Positions 18,017 to 25,895 of a stretch of 47,441 nt of DNA are shown in pieces. Made by a program: the position numbers and the translations under genes. The notes under the pieces were generated by a model, which was not told the origin of the DNA, did no database searches, and saw only the letters and a program-made list of their open reading frames with translations. Source of the stretch: Azoarcus sp. GTDB lineage: Bacteria > Pseudomonadota > Gammaproteobacteria > Burkholderiales > Rhodocyclaceae. Each line of letters begins with the position of its first letter. Position 1 is the stretch's first letter. The DNA lies in NCBI GenBank assembly GCA_020725025.1, contig DYFV01000036.1, positions 1 to 47,441 on the forward strand, in the 5' to 3' direction.

Positions 18017-18583
18017 TCAGATACTCCCCACCGGCCACTCCGCCACGATCTCGTAGCGCGCTCCCTCGGAGTCCCGACGGGAGCGTACGAGCGCGATGCG
18101 CCGGGCCGGCCACAGGATCGGTTCGACCTCGCACGGCGCGATCGGCCGCTCGATGCGCCGCAGCAGGGTGACGTGGGGGACGAAGGCCCGCCGCTCGGTG
18201 GGAAATCCGGCGCCCGCCAGCGCCGACGCGAGTGCCGCGGCACAGGCATCGAGGGGCTCCGGGGTGAGCTGCGCGCCGCCCCAGGCGATGCGGTTGTGCC
18301 GCCAGGCGCCCAGGCGATCGATGGAGAGCGTGAAGGGGGCGGTGCTCAGTGCGTTGCCCACGGCGATCAGGTCGGGCAGCCGCTCGGGCGCCACCTCTCC
18401 GATGAAGGCCAGGGTGAGGTGCAGCGTATCGCGCCGCATGCGCCGCCCGCCGCAGCGGGCATGCGCCTCGCAGCCGAGCGCGTACAGGCGCGCCGCCACG
18501 TCGTCGTCCGGCCACAGCGCGAAGAAGAGCCGCGGCTGTTCAGGCCGAGCCGCGCGCCCCGGCCGCGGTGTCTCACCCTTCAT
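18017..18583 (-). CDS. thpR: RNA 2',3'-cyclic phosphodiesterase (2'-5' RNA ligase family)
   Basis: A 188-residue member of the 2H phosphoesterase superfamily. Both catalytic H-x-T/S motifs are present: L-H-L-T-L near residue 55 and P-H-V-T-L near 135, the usual spacing of about 80 residues. It begins after an R-L-F-F-A-L-W-P strand typical of ThpR. Family enzymes open 2',3'-cyclic phosphates on RNA and can join 2'-5' ends in vitro. The start overlaps the ispF stop by 11 bases, so it is translated from the ispD-ispF message, a placement with no obvious metabolic link. Confidence 0.9.
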   Translation of the reverse strand: MKGETPRPGRAARPEQPRLFFALWPDDDVAARLYALGCEAHARCGGRRMRRDTLHLTLAFIGEVAPERLPDLIAVGNALSTAPFTLSIDRLGAWRHNRIAWGGAQLTPEPLDACAAALASALAGAGFPTERRAFVPHVTLLRRIERPIAPCEVEPILWPARRIALVRSRRDSEGARYEIVAEWPVGSI

Positions 18584-19067
18584 CGCCGCGGGCGAGCAGG
18601 GCCACCACCTGCGCCGCGATCCCCTCGCCCCGCCCGGTGAAACCGAGCTTCTCGGTGGTCTTGCCCTTGATGTTCACCGCCGACGGCTCGATGCCCAGGT
18701 CGGTCGCGATGTTGGCCGCCATCGCCGGAACGTGGGGCAGGATCTTCGGGGCCCGGCAGATCACGGTGGCGTCCACGTTGACCGCCTCCCAGCCGGCGGC
18801 ACGCACCGCGGCATAGGCCTGGCGCAGCAGCACGCGGCTGTCGGCGCCGGCGTGGCGCGGGTCGGTGTCCGGGAAGAGGCGCCCGATGTCGCCCAGCCCG
18901 GCCGCGCCGAGCAGGGCGTCGGTGAGCGCGTGCAGCAGCACGTCGGCGTCGGAATGCCCGAGCAGCCCGCGCTCGAACGGAATCGTGACCCCGCCGACGA
19001 TGAGCGGGCGCCCGGCGACTAGGGCATGCACGTCGAAGCCCTGGCCGATGCGGAACGGAACTTTCAC
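18573..19067 (-). CDS. ispF: 2-C-methyl-D-erythritol 2,4-cyclodiphosphate synthase
   Basis: A 164-residue enzyme of the MEP isoprenoid pathway, converting CDP-methylerythritol 2-phosphate to the cyclic diphosphate with loss of CMP. The metal-binding start G-x-G-F-D-V-H (9-14) is clear, as are the conserved [11 protein letters not shown] segment and the C-terminal [17 protein letters not shown] at 19067-19065 is taken as start because it lies 1 base after the ispD stop and gives the standard N-terminus K-V-P-F-R-I-G. Upstream in-frame codons would overlap ispD extensively. Confidence 0.96.
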   Translation of the reverse strand: MKVPFRIGQGFDVHALVAGRPLIVGGVTIPFERGLLGHSDADVLLHALTDALLGAAGLGDIGRLFPDTDPRHAGADSRVLLRQAYAAVRAAGWEAVNVDATVICRAPKILPHVPAMAANIATDLGIEPSAVNIKGKTTEKLGFTGRGEGIAAQVVALLARGDEG

Positions 19068-19068
19068 G

Positions 19069-19770
19069 TCAGCCCTCCCGATGGCTGAGGATCCACTCGG
19101 CCAGATGCAGGTCGAGTGGATAGGTAACCTTGAGATTGGTGGCGTCGCCCTCGACGAGCTTCGGATGCAGGCCCGCCGCCTCGATGGCGCTCGCCTCGTC
19201 GGTGACGGCATCCGCCTCCTCCAGGGCGCGTCGCAGCATCACGTAGCGGAACATCTGCGGCGTCTGGGCCTGCCACAAGCTGTCGCGGGGCACCGTCGCG
19301 GCCACCCGCCGGTGCTCGCCCGCCCGCTTGAGAGTGTCCGCGACCGGTACCGCGAGGAGCCCGCCGACCTCGTCGTGGGCGAGCTCGCGCACCAGCTTCT
19401 CGATGTGCCAGGACGCGAGGCAGGGACGCGCCGCGTCGTGCACCAGCACCCAGTCCGACTGCGCCGCCTGCGGCGCGATCGCGCGCAGCCCTCCCAGTAC
19501 GCTCGCCGCCCGGGTCGGACCGCCGCAGAAGAGCGGCACGAGCTTGGGCCCGAGCGCCGACCAGTCGTGCCGGCCCCATTCGGCGTCGCCGATGGAGAGC
19601 ACGACGAATACGCGGTCGATCTCGGGCGCGGCGCACAGGGCCGCAAGCGCATGGAAGATGAGCGGCCGGCCGAGCAGCGGCAGGTATTGCTTGGGACGCT
19701 CGGCCCCCATGCGGCTGCCGGTTCCGGCGGCGGGGACGATGGCGAAATGGCGCGGATGGAAGTTTGGCAT
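19069..19770 (-). CDS. ispD: 2-C-methyl-D-erythritol 4-phosphate cytidylyltransferase
   Basis: A 233-residue nucleotidyltransferase forming CDP-methylerythritol in the MEP pathway. The CTP-binding motif [10 protein letters not shown] is followed by P-K-Q-Y-L, and the conserved H-D-A-A-R-P, D-T-L-K-R, T-P-Q-M-F and T-D-E-A-S elements are all present. The start M-P-N-F-H-P-R-H-F at 19770 gives the family length. A longer in-frame opening to 19872 adds a low-complexity Arg/Ala stretch and is rejected. First gene of ispD-ispF-thpR. Confidence 0.96.
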   Translation of the reverse strand: MPNFHPRHFAIVPAAGTGSRMGAERPKQYLPLLGRPLIFHALAALCAAPEIDRVFVVLSIGDAEWGRHDWSALGPKLVPLFCGGPTRAASVLGGLRAIAPQAAQSDWVLVHDAARPCLASWHIEKLVRELAHDEVGGLLAVPVADTLKRAGEHRRVAATVPRDSLWQAQTPQMFRYVMLRRALEEADAVTDEASAIEAAGLHPKLVEGDATNLKVTYPLDLHLAEWILSHREG

Positions 19771-19876
19771 GGCGCGGATTCTAACCGCACGGGATGGGCG
19801 GCGCGAACGGGGGGGGCGGAGGGAAGCTTTCCCGGCTCGCCCCGCCGCCCGGTTCGCGGCCGAAGCCGCCAACGCC

Positions 19877-21496
19877 TTAGCGCTGCGACAGCCTTCGCAC
19901 TCCTGCCACGAAGCGCGACAGCGTCTCCGAGAGCACGCCCCGCGGGATCATGGCCTCGACGAGCTGGAAACGGCCCCGTGTGGCCACCGCGCGCTCCAGT
20001 GCGGCCTCGAGCTCGGCTCTCGTCCTCACCCGCACCCCCTCCCCGCCCAGTCCGGCCGCCATTTCCGCGAAGCGCCAGTCGTCGAGGTCGTTGAAGCGCG
20101 ACTCGGGCTGGAAGGTGCGCAGCATCTCCCAGGAGGCGTTGTTGAGCACGAGCACGATCGGGTCCCAGCCGTGACGGGCGCAGTTCCCGAGCTCCCAGCC
20201 GGTCATCTGGAAGGCCCCGTCCCCCACGAGGATGATCGGGCGCTCGCCCGAGGCGGCCTGAAGGCCCAGGCCGGCGGGCACGCCGAAGCCCATGGTGGCG
20301 TAGTAGCCCGGCGCGACCAGTGCGGTCTGCTCGACGTCCATGGCGGTGAACAGGCAGTCGCCCATGTCGGCGGCGATCGGCATGCGACCGTGGGCGTCCA
20401 TGAGATCGTTGAGCGCGAGCGCCACGTCGTCGGGCGTGATCGGGCCGTCGTCGGCCTGCAGGCCGCGGGGATGGCGCGGCGGCGCGAATCGAACGGGCTG
20501 CGCCCTGGCCTCGGCGCGCGCGAGCAGCGCGTCTAGCAGGGCTGCGAGCGGTATGTCGGGATAGGTGTGGTAGCCCAGGCTCACCCGATGGTCGAGCGCC
20601 TGGATGGTCTTGCGCAGGTCGATCTGCCGCGAGGATACGCCGAAGTTCGTGTCCGAGATGATGACCCCCAGCAGCAGCAACGCATCCGAGCTCTCCACCA
20701 GCTCGGTGATTGCCGGTTGGCCCGCCACGCCCAGATAGGTGCCGAGCAGCGGCGCCTGCGTGCCCGCCAGCAGGCCGCGCCCGAGGATGCTCGTCACCAC
20801 CGGGATGCCGAGCCGGCGGGCGAGCTCGGCCACCTTCGCCTCCAGCCCGAAACGACGGACCTCCACCCCGACCATGAGCACCGGCGAGGCCGCCGCGCGC
20901 AGCCGCGCCAGCACCTCGGCAACGCAGGCCTCCAGGGCATCGCCGTCCACCGGCGGCAGAGGCAGCGCCACCGCCGGGTCGCAGGGAACGGCGACCATGT
21001 CGCGCGGCAGCTCGATATAGACGGGGCGCGATTCGCGCAGACAGCTCGCGAGCGCCCGCGCCACCTCGGCCGGCGCGGTGCGCGCGTCGGTAAGTCGCGC
21101 CTGGTCGCAGGTGATCTCCTTGTAGATCGCGAACTGCGAGTCCAGCGTCTTCGCCTGGTGGTGCAGCAGCAGGCCGGAGCCTGCCTCGCCGGCCCCCGGC
21201 GCACCGGAGATCACCACCACCGGCGACTTCTCCGCGTAGGCGCCCGCCACCGCGTTGACCATGTTGAGGGCACCGGCGCCGTAGGTGACCGCGGCCACTC
21301 CCAGCGAACCGCGAAAGCGCGCCGCGGCATCGGCGGCGAAGCCGACTCCGGGCTCGTGGCTCAGCGTGTAGAGCGGCAGGATGCCGCTCTCCTCGACGAC
21401 TTTGAAGAACGGCAGGGCGAAGTCACCCGGAATCCCGAAGATCTCGCGGGCACCGTGCTCGCGAAGGGCGTGCAGCAGCATCTCGGAAACGTTCAT
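19877..21496 (-). CDS. ipdC: Indolepyruvate/phenylpyruvate decarboxylase
   Basis: A 539-residue thiamine-diphosphate enzyme. It resembles Azospirillum brasilense IpdC along its whole length (for example F-G-I-P-G-D-F-A-L-P-F-F-K-V, A-A-D-M-G-D-C-L-F-T-A-M-D, F-Q-P-E-S-x-F-N-D-L-D-D-W-R-F-A). Predicted catalytic residues are D25, E48 and the H112-H113 pair, with the cofactor motif G-D-G-A-F ... N-N-A-S-W-E. The Azospirillum enzyme decarboxylates phenylpyruvate best and indole-3-pyruvate for auxin synthesis. Start M-N-V-S at 21496 has GGAGAG upstream; an earlier codon at 21532 lacks one. No aminotransferase or aldehyde dehydrogenase gene is adjacent. Substrate preference is inferred from the homologue. 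Confidence 0.9.
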   Translation of the reverse strand: MNVSEMLLHALREHGAREIFGIPGDFALPFFKVVEESGILPLYTLSHEPGVGFAADAAARFRGSLGVAAVTYGAGALNMVNAVAGAYAEKSPVVVISGAPGAGEAGSGLLLHHQAKTLDSQFAIYKEITCDQARLTDARTAPAEVARALASCLRESRPVYIELPRDMVAVPCDPAVALPLPPVDGDALEACVAEVLARLRAAASPVLMVGVEVRRFGLEAKVAELARRLGIPVVTSILGRGLLAGTQAPLLGTYLGVAGQPAITELVESSDALLLLGVIISDTNFGVSSRQIDLRKTIQALDHRVSLGYHTYPDIPLAALLDALLARAEARAQPVRFAPPRHPRGLQADDGPITPDDVALALNDLMDAHGRMPIAADMGDCLFTAMDVEQTALVAPGYYATMGFGVPAGLGLQAASGERPIILVGDGAFQMTGWELGNCARHGWDPIVLVLNNASWEMLRTFQPESRFNDLDDWRFAEMAAGLGGEGVRVRTRAELEAALERAVATRGRFQLVEAMIPRGVLSETLSRFVAGVRRLSQR

Positions 21497-21630
21497 GACA
21501 CTCTCCGCTAGGGTAGGCGAAGGCGTCAGCATATTGCCGTTTGCGCGCTATTTTCTGCCTCATTTTTCAAGCATCGCGCACTATCGTGCCCCGCGCACGC
21601 CACGATGCCGCCCCCGGAAGCCGACCCGCC

Positions 21631-21636
21631 TATAAT
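21631..21636 (+). promoter_or_regulatory. Candidate -10 for the AmmeMemoRadiSam operon
   Basis: A consensus tataat hexamer preceded by cc, 38 bases before the first start codon. No -35 match is visible at normal spacing, as for several other promoters in this window. Confidence 0.45.
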
Positions 21637-21674
21637 GTGCCCGTCAGCGCAACCTCCTTCCCGGAACCACGCTC

Positions 21675-22505
21675 ATGGCCAGTGCGTCCGTACGCCCGGC
21701 GGCCGTTGCCGGTTACTTCTATCCCGACGATCCGGTCGTGCTGCACGCGCAGCTCGATCAACTGCTCGCCGGGGCGATACCCCTCGAACCCTCGCTGCCC
21801 CCACCCAAGGCGATCATCGTGCCCCATGCGGGCTACATCTATTCCGGGCCGGTCGCCGCGACCGCCTACGCCGCGGCGGCCCGGCGGTGCGCCGAGGTAC
21901 GACGGGTCGTGCTCCTCGGGCCCGCGCACCGCGCGCCGGTGGCGGGCTTCGCCCTGCCGGCGGCTCAGGTGTTCGCGACGCCGCTGGGCGAGATCGCGAT
22001 CGACCGCGCGGTCTGGCTCGGGCTTCAGGCGCGGCCCGACGTGGTGGTGGACGACGGTCCTCACGCCTTCGAGCACAGCCTCGAGGTGCAGCTGCCCTTC
22101 CTCCAGTCCGTGCTCGGCAACTTCGCGCTCGTCCCCGTGCTGGTGGGCGACGCCTCCCCCGAGCAGGTGGAGGACCTGCTGAACCACGTCTGGGGTGGGC
22201 CCGAGACGCTCGTGGTGGTGAGCTCCGACCTCTCCCATTACCACCCCTACCACGAGGCGCGCCATTGCGACCGGGCGACGGCGGACCAGATCGTGCGCCT
22301 GCGTCCGCAGATCGGGCACGCCCAGGCCTGCGGCGCGACGCCCGTGAACGGCCTGCTGCGCGTGGCGGCGGCACGCGGGCTCGAGCCTCACCTGCTGGAC
22401 CTGCGCAATTCCGGCGACACGGCCGGCGACCGCTCGCGCGTCGTCGGCTACGCCAGTGTCGCGTTCTGCGAATCGAGGGCCCATGTCCACACTGCCCGAC
22501 ACTGA
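21675..22505 (+). CDS. amrB: AmmeMemoRadiSam system protein B (MEMO1 family)
   Basis: A 276-residue protein of the MEMO family, structurally related to non-haem iron LigB-type dioxygenases. Conserved histidines are H51 in P-H-A-G-Y-I-Y-S-G and H85 in G-P-A-H-R. A cysteine (C219, in Q-A-C-G-A-T-P) matches the third putative active-site residue of human MEMO1. The S-S-D-L-S-H-Y-H segment is also typical. Molecular function in bacteria is unsettled; the family is defined by co-occurrence with AMMECR1 and a radical SAM enzyme, and both follow here. Its 3' end overlaps the next gene by 23 bases. Confidence 0.93.
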   Translation: MASASVRPAAVAGYFYPDDPVVLHAQLDQLLAGAIPLEPSLPPPKAIIVPHAGYIYSGPVAATAYAAAARRCAEVRRVVLLGPAHRAPVAGFALPAAQVFATPLGEIAIDRAVWLGLQARPDVVVDDGPHAFEHSLEVQLPFLQSVLGNFALVPVLVGDASPEQVEDLLNHVWGGPETLVVVSSDLSHYHPYHEARHCDRATADQIVRLRPQIGHAQACGATPVNGLLRVAAARGLEPHLLDLRNSGDTAGDRSRVVGYASVAFCESRAHVHTARH

Positions 22506-23034
22506 ACTCGGCCCCATCCTGCTGGCCCGTGCCCGCGAGGCGATCGCAGAGCGGCTGCGCGAGGGATCGCCGCTGCCGGCCGATCCCCGGCTGCTCGATC
22601 CGGGAGCGACCTTCGTCACGCTCAGCCGCGACGGCGCGCTGCGCGGCTGCATCGGGAGCGTGCGTGCCCTACGCCCGCTGGGAGAAGACGTCGCCACCAA
22701 TGCCGTGGCCGCCGCCACCCTGGATTCACGCTTCGCGCCCGTGACCGCCAACGAGCTGAACGACATCCGCGTCGAAGTGTCTCTCCTGTCCGAGCCGACC
22801 TTCCTCGACTTCACCAGCGAGGACCAGCTGCTCAAGCAACTGCGGCCGGAGGTGGACGGCCTGATGCTCTTCGCAGGGTGCCGCAAGGCAGTGTTCCTGC
22901 CCCAGGTGTGGCGGCAGCTGCCCGACACGAAGCTGTTCCTGGCGGCGCTGAAGGAGAAGGCGGGACTCCCGCCCAACCGACCGTGCGACGGGTTGATGGC
23001 CGCGACCTTCACTGTACGCAAGTGGAAGGAATAG
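22483..23034 (+). CDS. amrA: AmmeMemoRadiSam system protein A (AMMECR1 family)
   Basis: A 183-residue AMMECR1-domain protein. The hallmark L-R-G-C-I-G-S is present near residue 50, followed by R-P-L and the D-x-R-F-x-P-V segment. The start M-S-T-L-P-D at 22483 is chosen over one nine codons upstream because it gives the expected length and lies inside a short overlap with the MEMO gene, suggesting coupled translation. No enzymatic activity is established for the family; an RNA- or nucleotide-linked role has been suggested from fold. Confidence 0.93.
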   Translation: MSTLPDTELGPILLARAREAIAERLREGSPLPADPRLLDPGATFVTLSRDGALRGCIGSVRALRPLGEDVATNAVAAATLDSRFAPVTANELNDIRVEVSLLSEPTFLDFTSEDQLLKQLRPEVDGLMLFAGCRKAVFLPQVWRQLPDTKLFLAALKEKAGLPPNRPCDGLMAATFTVRKWKE

Positions 23035-23070
23035 ATACCGGCGTATAGGAGAGCCGCGCGAGGAACAGAC

Positions 23071-24144
23071 ATGAATCACCCTGCCGACTACTGGCACCTT
23101 CTCGACGACGGCCGCATCCAGTGCGACCTGTGTCCGCGCTACTGCCGGCTGCATGCCGATCAGCGCGGGGCCTGTTTCGTGCGCATGCGTCAGGGCGACG
23201 GGATGGTGCTCACCACCTACGGGCGCAGTTCCGGCTTCTGTATCGATCCGATCGAGAAGAAGCCCCTCAACCACTTCTACCCGGGCTCGAGCGTCTTCTC
23301 CTTCGGCACTGCGGGCTGCAACCTCGCGTGCAAGTTCTGCCAGAACTGGGACATCTCCAAGTCGCGCGACATGGACCGGCTGATGGATGCCGCGAGCCCC
23401 GAAGAGATCGCCCGCACCGCCGAACGGCACGGCTGCCGCAGCATCGCCTTCACCTACAACGACCCGGTGATCTTCGCCGAGTACGCCATCGACGCCGCCA
23501 AGGCGGCCCACGCCCGCGGGCTCGCGACGGTCGCCGTGACCGCCGGTTACATCACGGAGCTCGCCCGGGGGGATTTCTTCGCCCACATGGATGCGGCCAA
23601 CGTGGACCTCAAGGGCTTCACCGACGAGTTCTACGTGCGCTTGTGCGGGGCGCACCTTCAGCCGGTGCTGGATACCCTCGTCTGGCTGGTACACGAGACC
23701 GACGTGTGGGTCGAGATCACCACCCTGCTCATCCCGGGACAGAACGACTCGGACGCCGAGCTCACCGCCCTGTCGTCGTGGGTTGCGCGCGAGCTCGGGG
23801 CGGAAGTCCCGCTGCACTTCAGCGCCTTCCACCCCGACTTCAAGCTCACCGATACGCCGCCCACGCCGCCGGCCACGCTCACACGCGCCCGGCGCATCGC
23901 GCTCGACCACGGCCTGAAGCATGTGTACACCGGCAACGTGCACGACCGCGAGGGCGGCACCACCCGCTGCACCGGCTGCGGCGAGGCGGTCATCGTGCGC
24001 GACTGGTACGAGATCCTCGACTACCGGCTCGACGCGCAGGGGGCCTGCCGCAAGTGCGGCACCCGGCTCGCCGGCCGCTTCGCCGAATTCGAGCGTCCCT
24101 TCGGCGCGCGCCGCATCCCCGTCGCGATCCATCGCGACCCGTAG
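23071..24144 (+). CDS. amrS: AmmeMemoRadiSam system radical SAM enzyme
   Basis: A 357-residue radical SAM protein. The 4Fe-4S-binding C83-x3-C87-x2-C90 (C-N-L-A-C-K-F-C) sits in the usual barrel start. An N-terminal Cys cluster (C18, C21, C25, C35) and a C-terminal pair of C-x-x-C motifs (C300/C303 and C326/C329) could hold a zinc ribbon or auxiliary cluster. Pyruvate-formate-lyase-activase-like features include F-T-Y-N-D-P-V and D-L-K-G-F. It is third in the operon, 36 bases after amrA. A glycyl-radical activase or methyl-transfer type reaction is possible; the substrate is unknown. Confidence 0.93.
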   Translation: MNHPADYWHLLDDGRIQCDLCPRYCRLHADQRGACFVRMRQGDGMVLTTYGRSSGFCIDPIEKKPLNHFYPGSSVFSFGTAGCNLACKFCQNWDISKSRDMDRLMDAASPEEIARTAERHGCRSIAFTYNDPVIFAEYAIDAAKAAHARGLATVAVTAGYITELARGDFFAHMDAANVDLKGFTDEFYVRLCGAHLQPVLDTLVWLVHETDVWVEITTLLIPGQNDSDAELTALSSWVARELGAEVPLHFSAFHPDFKLTDTPPTPPATLTRARRIALDHGLKHVYTGNVHDREGGTTRCTGCGEAVIVRDWYEILDYRLDAQGACRKCGTRLAGRFAEFERPFGARRIPVAIHRDP

Positions 24145-24163
24145 GAGGGCGCACCGCCGGGCT

Positions 24164-24859
24164 TCAGCTGCCCTCGGGGATCGAATGGAAGGACACCCGC
24201 TCGCCCCCGGCCTGGATGACGTCGCCGTCGGCGAGCCGCACGGGCTGGGTGCCCACCGGGTTGCCGTTGATGCGGGCACGCTCGCGGCCTTCCACCTGCG
24301 TGAAGAAGCAGCCGGTCGGACGCCGGTTGATCACGCCCAGGCAGCTTCCCCTGGTTCCAAGCGGCATCAGCACCCGTTCGATGTCGACCTCCCGCTCGGC
24401 GAGCGAGCCGGCCAGACCGCGCACACGCCCCTGGGCCAGGCGGTCGCGTGCCCCATGGGCCGCGGCGCTGGCGCAGTCGAGGGCGATCGGGGCCGGCGCG
24501 GCGACCGCGGCGATCTCCTCGACCAGGGCCGCGTCGAGCAGTTGCGTGCGGTCGAATCCGACCCGGGTGGACGCGGCGTTCAGATATTTCAGCCGATACG
24601 CCCCCAGGAAGACGACGTCCCCGTTCTGCAGCAGATGCCGATCGACGGTCTTGCCGTTGATCATGACGCCTTCGCCGTCGCCGGTATTCTGGATGATGTG
24701 GTCGTTGATGACTGTGAAGATCTCCGCCTGGCGGAGGGCGATCTCCGGTGCTGCGACCACGAGGGTGCACTCCGGGTCACGCCCGATGCTCACCCGCCCC
24801 TCGCCGAGAAAGCGCTGGTCGACGATGCGTCCGTTGACGCTCAACACGATCTTGGCCAT
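24164..24859 (-). CDS. FHA-domain protein with a second C-terminal FHA-like domain
   Basis: A 231-residue cytosolic protein. The N-terminal FHA fold (about 1-95) keeps S-I-G-R-D and I-N-G-K, but the usual S-R-x-H pair is A-L-R-Q-A, so phosphothreonine binding may be weakened. After a linker, residues about 155-231 look like a second FHA (G-V-I-N-R-R-P, R-I-N-G-N-P-V, L-A-D-G-D-V-I). The start M-A-K-I-V at 24859 is 1 base beyond the PP2C stop; a GTG three codons upstream is possible. Encoded with a PP2C phosphatase and opposite a Ser/Thr kinase, it is the likely phospho-reader of the set, as Fha is in type VI secretion. Confidence 0.88.
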   Translation of the reverse strand: MAKIVLSVNGRIVDQRFLGEGRVSIGRDPECTLVVAAPEIALRQAEIFTVINDHIIQNTGDGEGVMINGKTVDRHLLQNGDVVFLGAYRLKYLNAASTRVGFDRTQLLDAALVEEIAAVAAPAPIALDCASAAAHGARDRLAQGRVRGLAGSLAEREVDIERVLMPLGTRGSCLGVINRRPTGCFFTQVEGRERARINGNPVGTQPVRLADGDVIQAGGERVSFHSIPEGS

Positions 24860-24860
24860 G

Positions 24861-25706
24861 TCAGGCACTCCGTCCGAGCCAGTCGCGCAGCCACCCGAAC
24901 AGGGAGCGGCCCGCCGGTACCGGCATTGCGGTTGAACCTTCGGCGCCGTCGTGCGCCCCCACGCGCACCAGCGCCACCGTCACGTTGTCGTGCCCGCCGC
25001 AATCGCAGGCGATCATCACCAGCTGCTCGGCCGCGAGCGGAAGGTTGGACTGCATGGTGTCGAGCACCAGCTCGATATCCACGCCGTCGACCATCTCGTT
25101 GAGACCGTCCGAGCACAGCAGGAAAAGGTCCCCGGGCTCGGCGGATAGCTGCTGTATTTCGATTCCGTCCGCGCCCGCCGCGCCCAGCGCCTGGGTGACC
25201 AGATGCCGGTTGTGGCTGGCGCCGAACTCGGCGTCGTTCACCACCCCCGCGTCGCGCGCGTAGCGGCCGAAGGTATGGTCGCGGGTGAGCAGTTGCAGCG
25301 TCCCTGCACGGAGCCGATAGACTCGCGTATCGCCCACGTGGGCGATGTGAGCCCGGCCGTCGCGCACCAGCAGACAGGCAACCGTGGCACCCATGTCCTG
25401 GTGTCGCACGTCGGCCTTCCCCTGACGGCGGATGAGGCGGTCCGCCTCCACGACCGCCTCGCGCAGCACCTCGTCCGGCGCCCGCGATGCCGCCCCGCGT
25501 ACCGCGAACGCCCCTCGCACGGTCCTCTCGATGGTCGCCACCGCAAGCCGCGCGGCCACCCCCCCGGCCCGCCGTCCGCCCATGCCGTCGGCGACCACCG
25601 CCAGTCCCAGTTCGTGATCGACGGTCACTGCATCCTCGTTCACGCTCCGCAAAAGCCCGGCCTCGCTTCGGGCCGTCATCTCCAGCGCATTCCCAGCCAT
25701 CACCAT
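24861..25706 (-). CDS. PP2C-family serine/threonine phosphatase
   Basis: A 281-residue PPM-family phosphatase. Metal-binding motifs are in order: N-E-D (23-25), V-V-A-D-G-M-G-G (37-44, Asp40), H-V-G-D-T-R-V-Y-R-L (about 122-131), C-S-D-G-L-N-E and G-G-H-D-N-V-T-V near 236-243. It would remove phosphate from Ser/Thr residues added by the kinase encoded on the other side of the shared 189-base divergent region. It resembles PppA/Stp1-type phosphatases. The short tail F-G-W-L-R-D-W-L may be an amphipathic helix. A start at 25700 is equally possible. Confidence 0.94.
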   Translation of the reverse strand: MVMAGNALEMTARSEAGLLRSVNEDAVTVDHELGLAVVADGMGGRRAGGVAARLAVATIERTVRGAFAVRGAASRAPDEVLREAVVEADRLIRRQGKADVRHQDMGATVACLLVRDGRAHIAHVGDTRVYRLRAGTLQLLTRDHTFGRYARDAGVVNDAEFGASHNRHLVTQALGAAGADGIEIQQLSAEPGDLFLLCSDGLNEMVDGVDIELVLDTMQSNLPLAAEQLVMIACDCGGHDNVTVALVRVGAHDGAEGSTAMPVPAGRSLFGWLRDWLGRSA

Positions 25707-25895
25707 CGCTAGCTCTCCGGCATGCCCCGAACGGCCGACCGGCCGATAGGACGAATGCCTTGGATTATGTCATACGGGAACCATGGATTCCGCGCGGATC
25801 GAGTGGGCGTGCGCCGTTCGGCGCCCCAGGCGCGCCGGACGGCTGCGCATGTGTTACCTTCGCGTCTGATTCCATCGAGATACCGGATCGCTGAG

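Noticed and set aside
21571..21608. Inverted gcatcg/cgatgc pair between ipdC and amrB as an operator
   Set aside because: Only 6-base arms with a 26-base spacer in GC-rich DNA, which is easily expected by chance.
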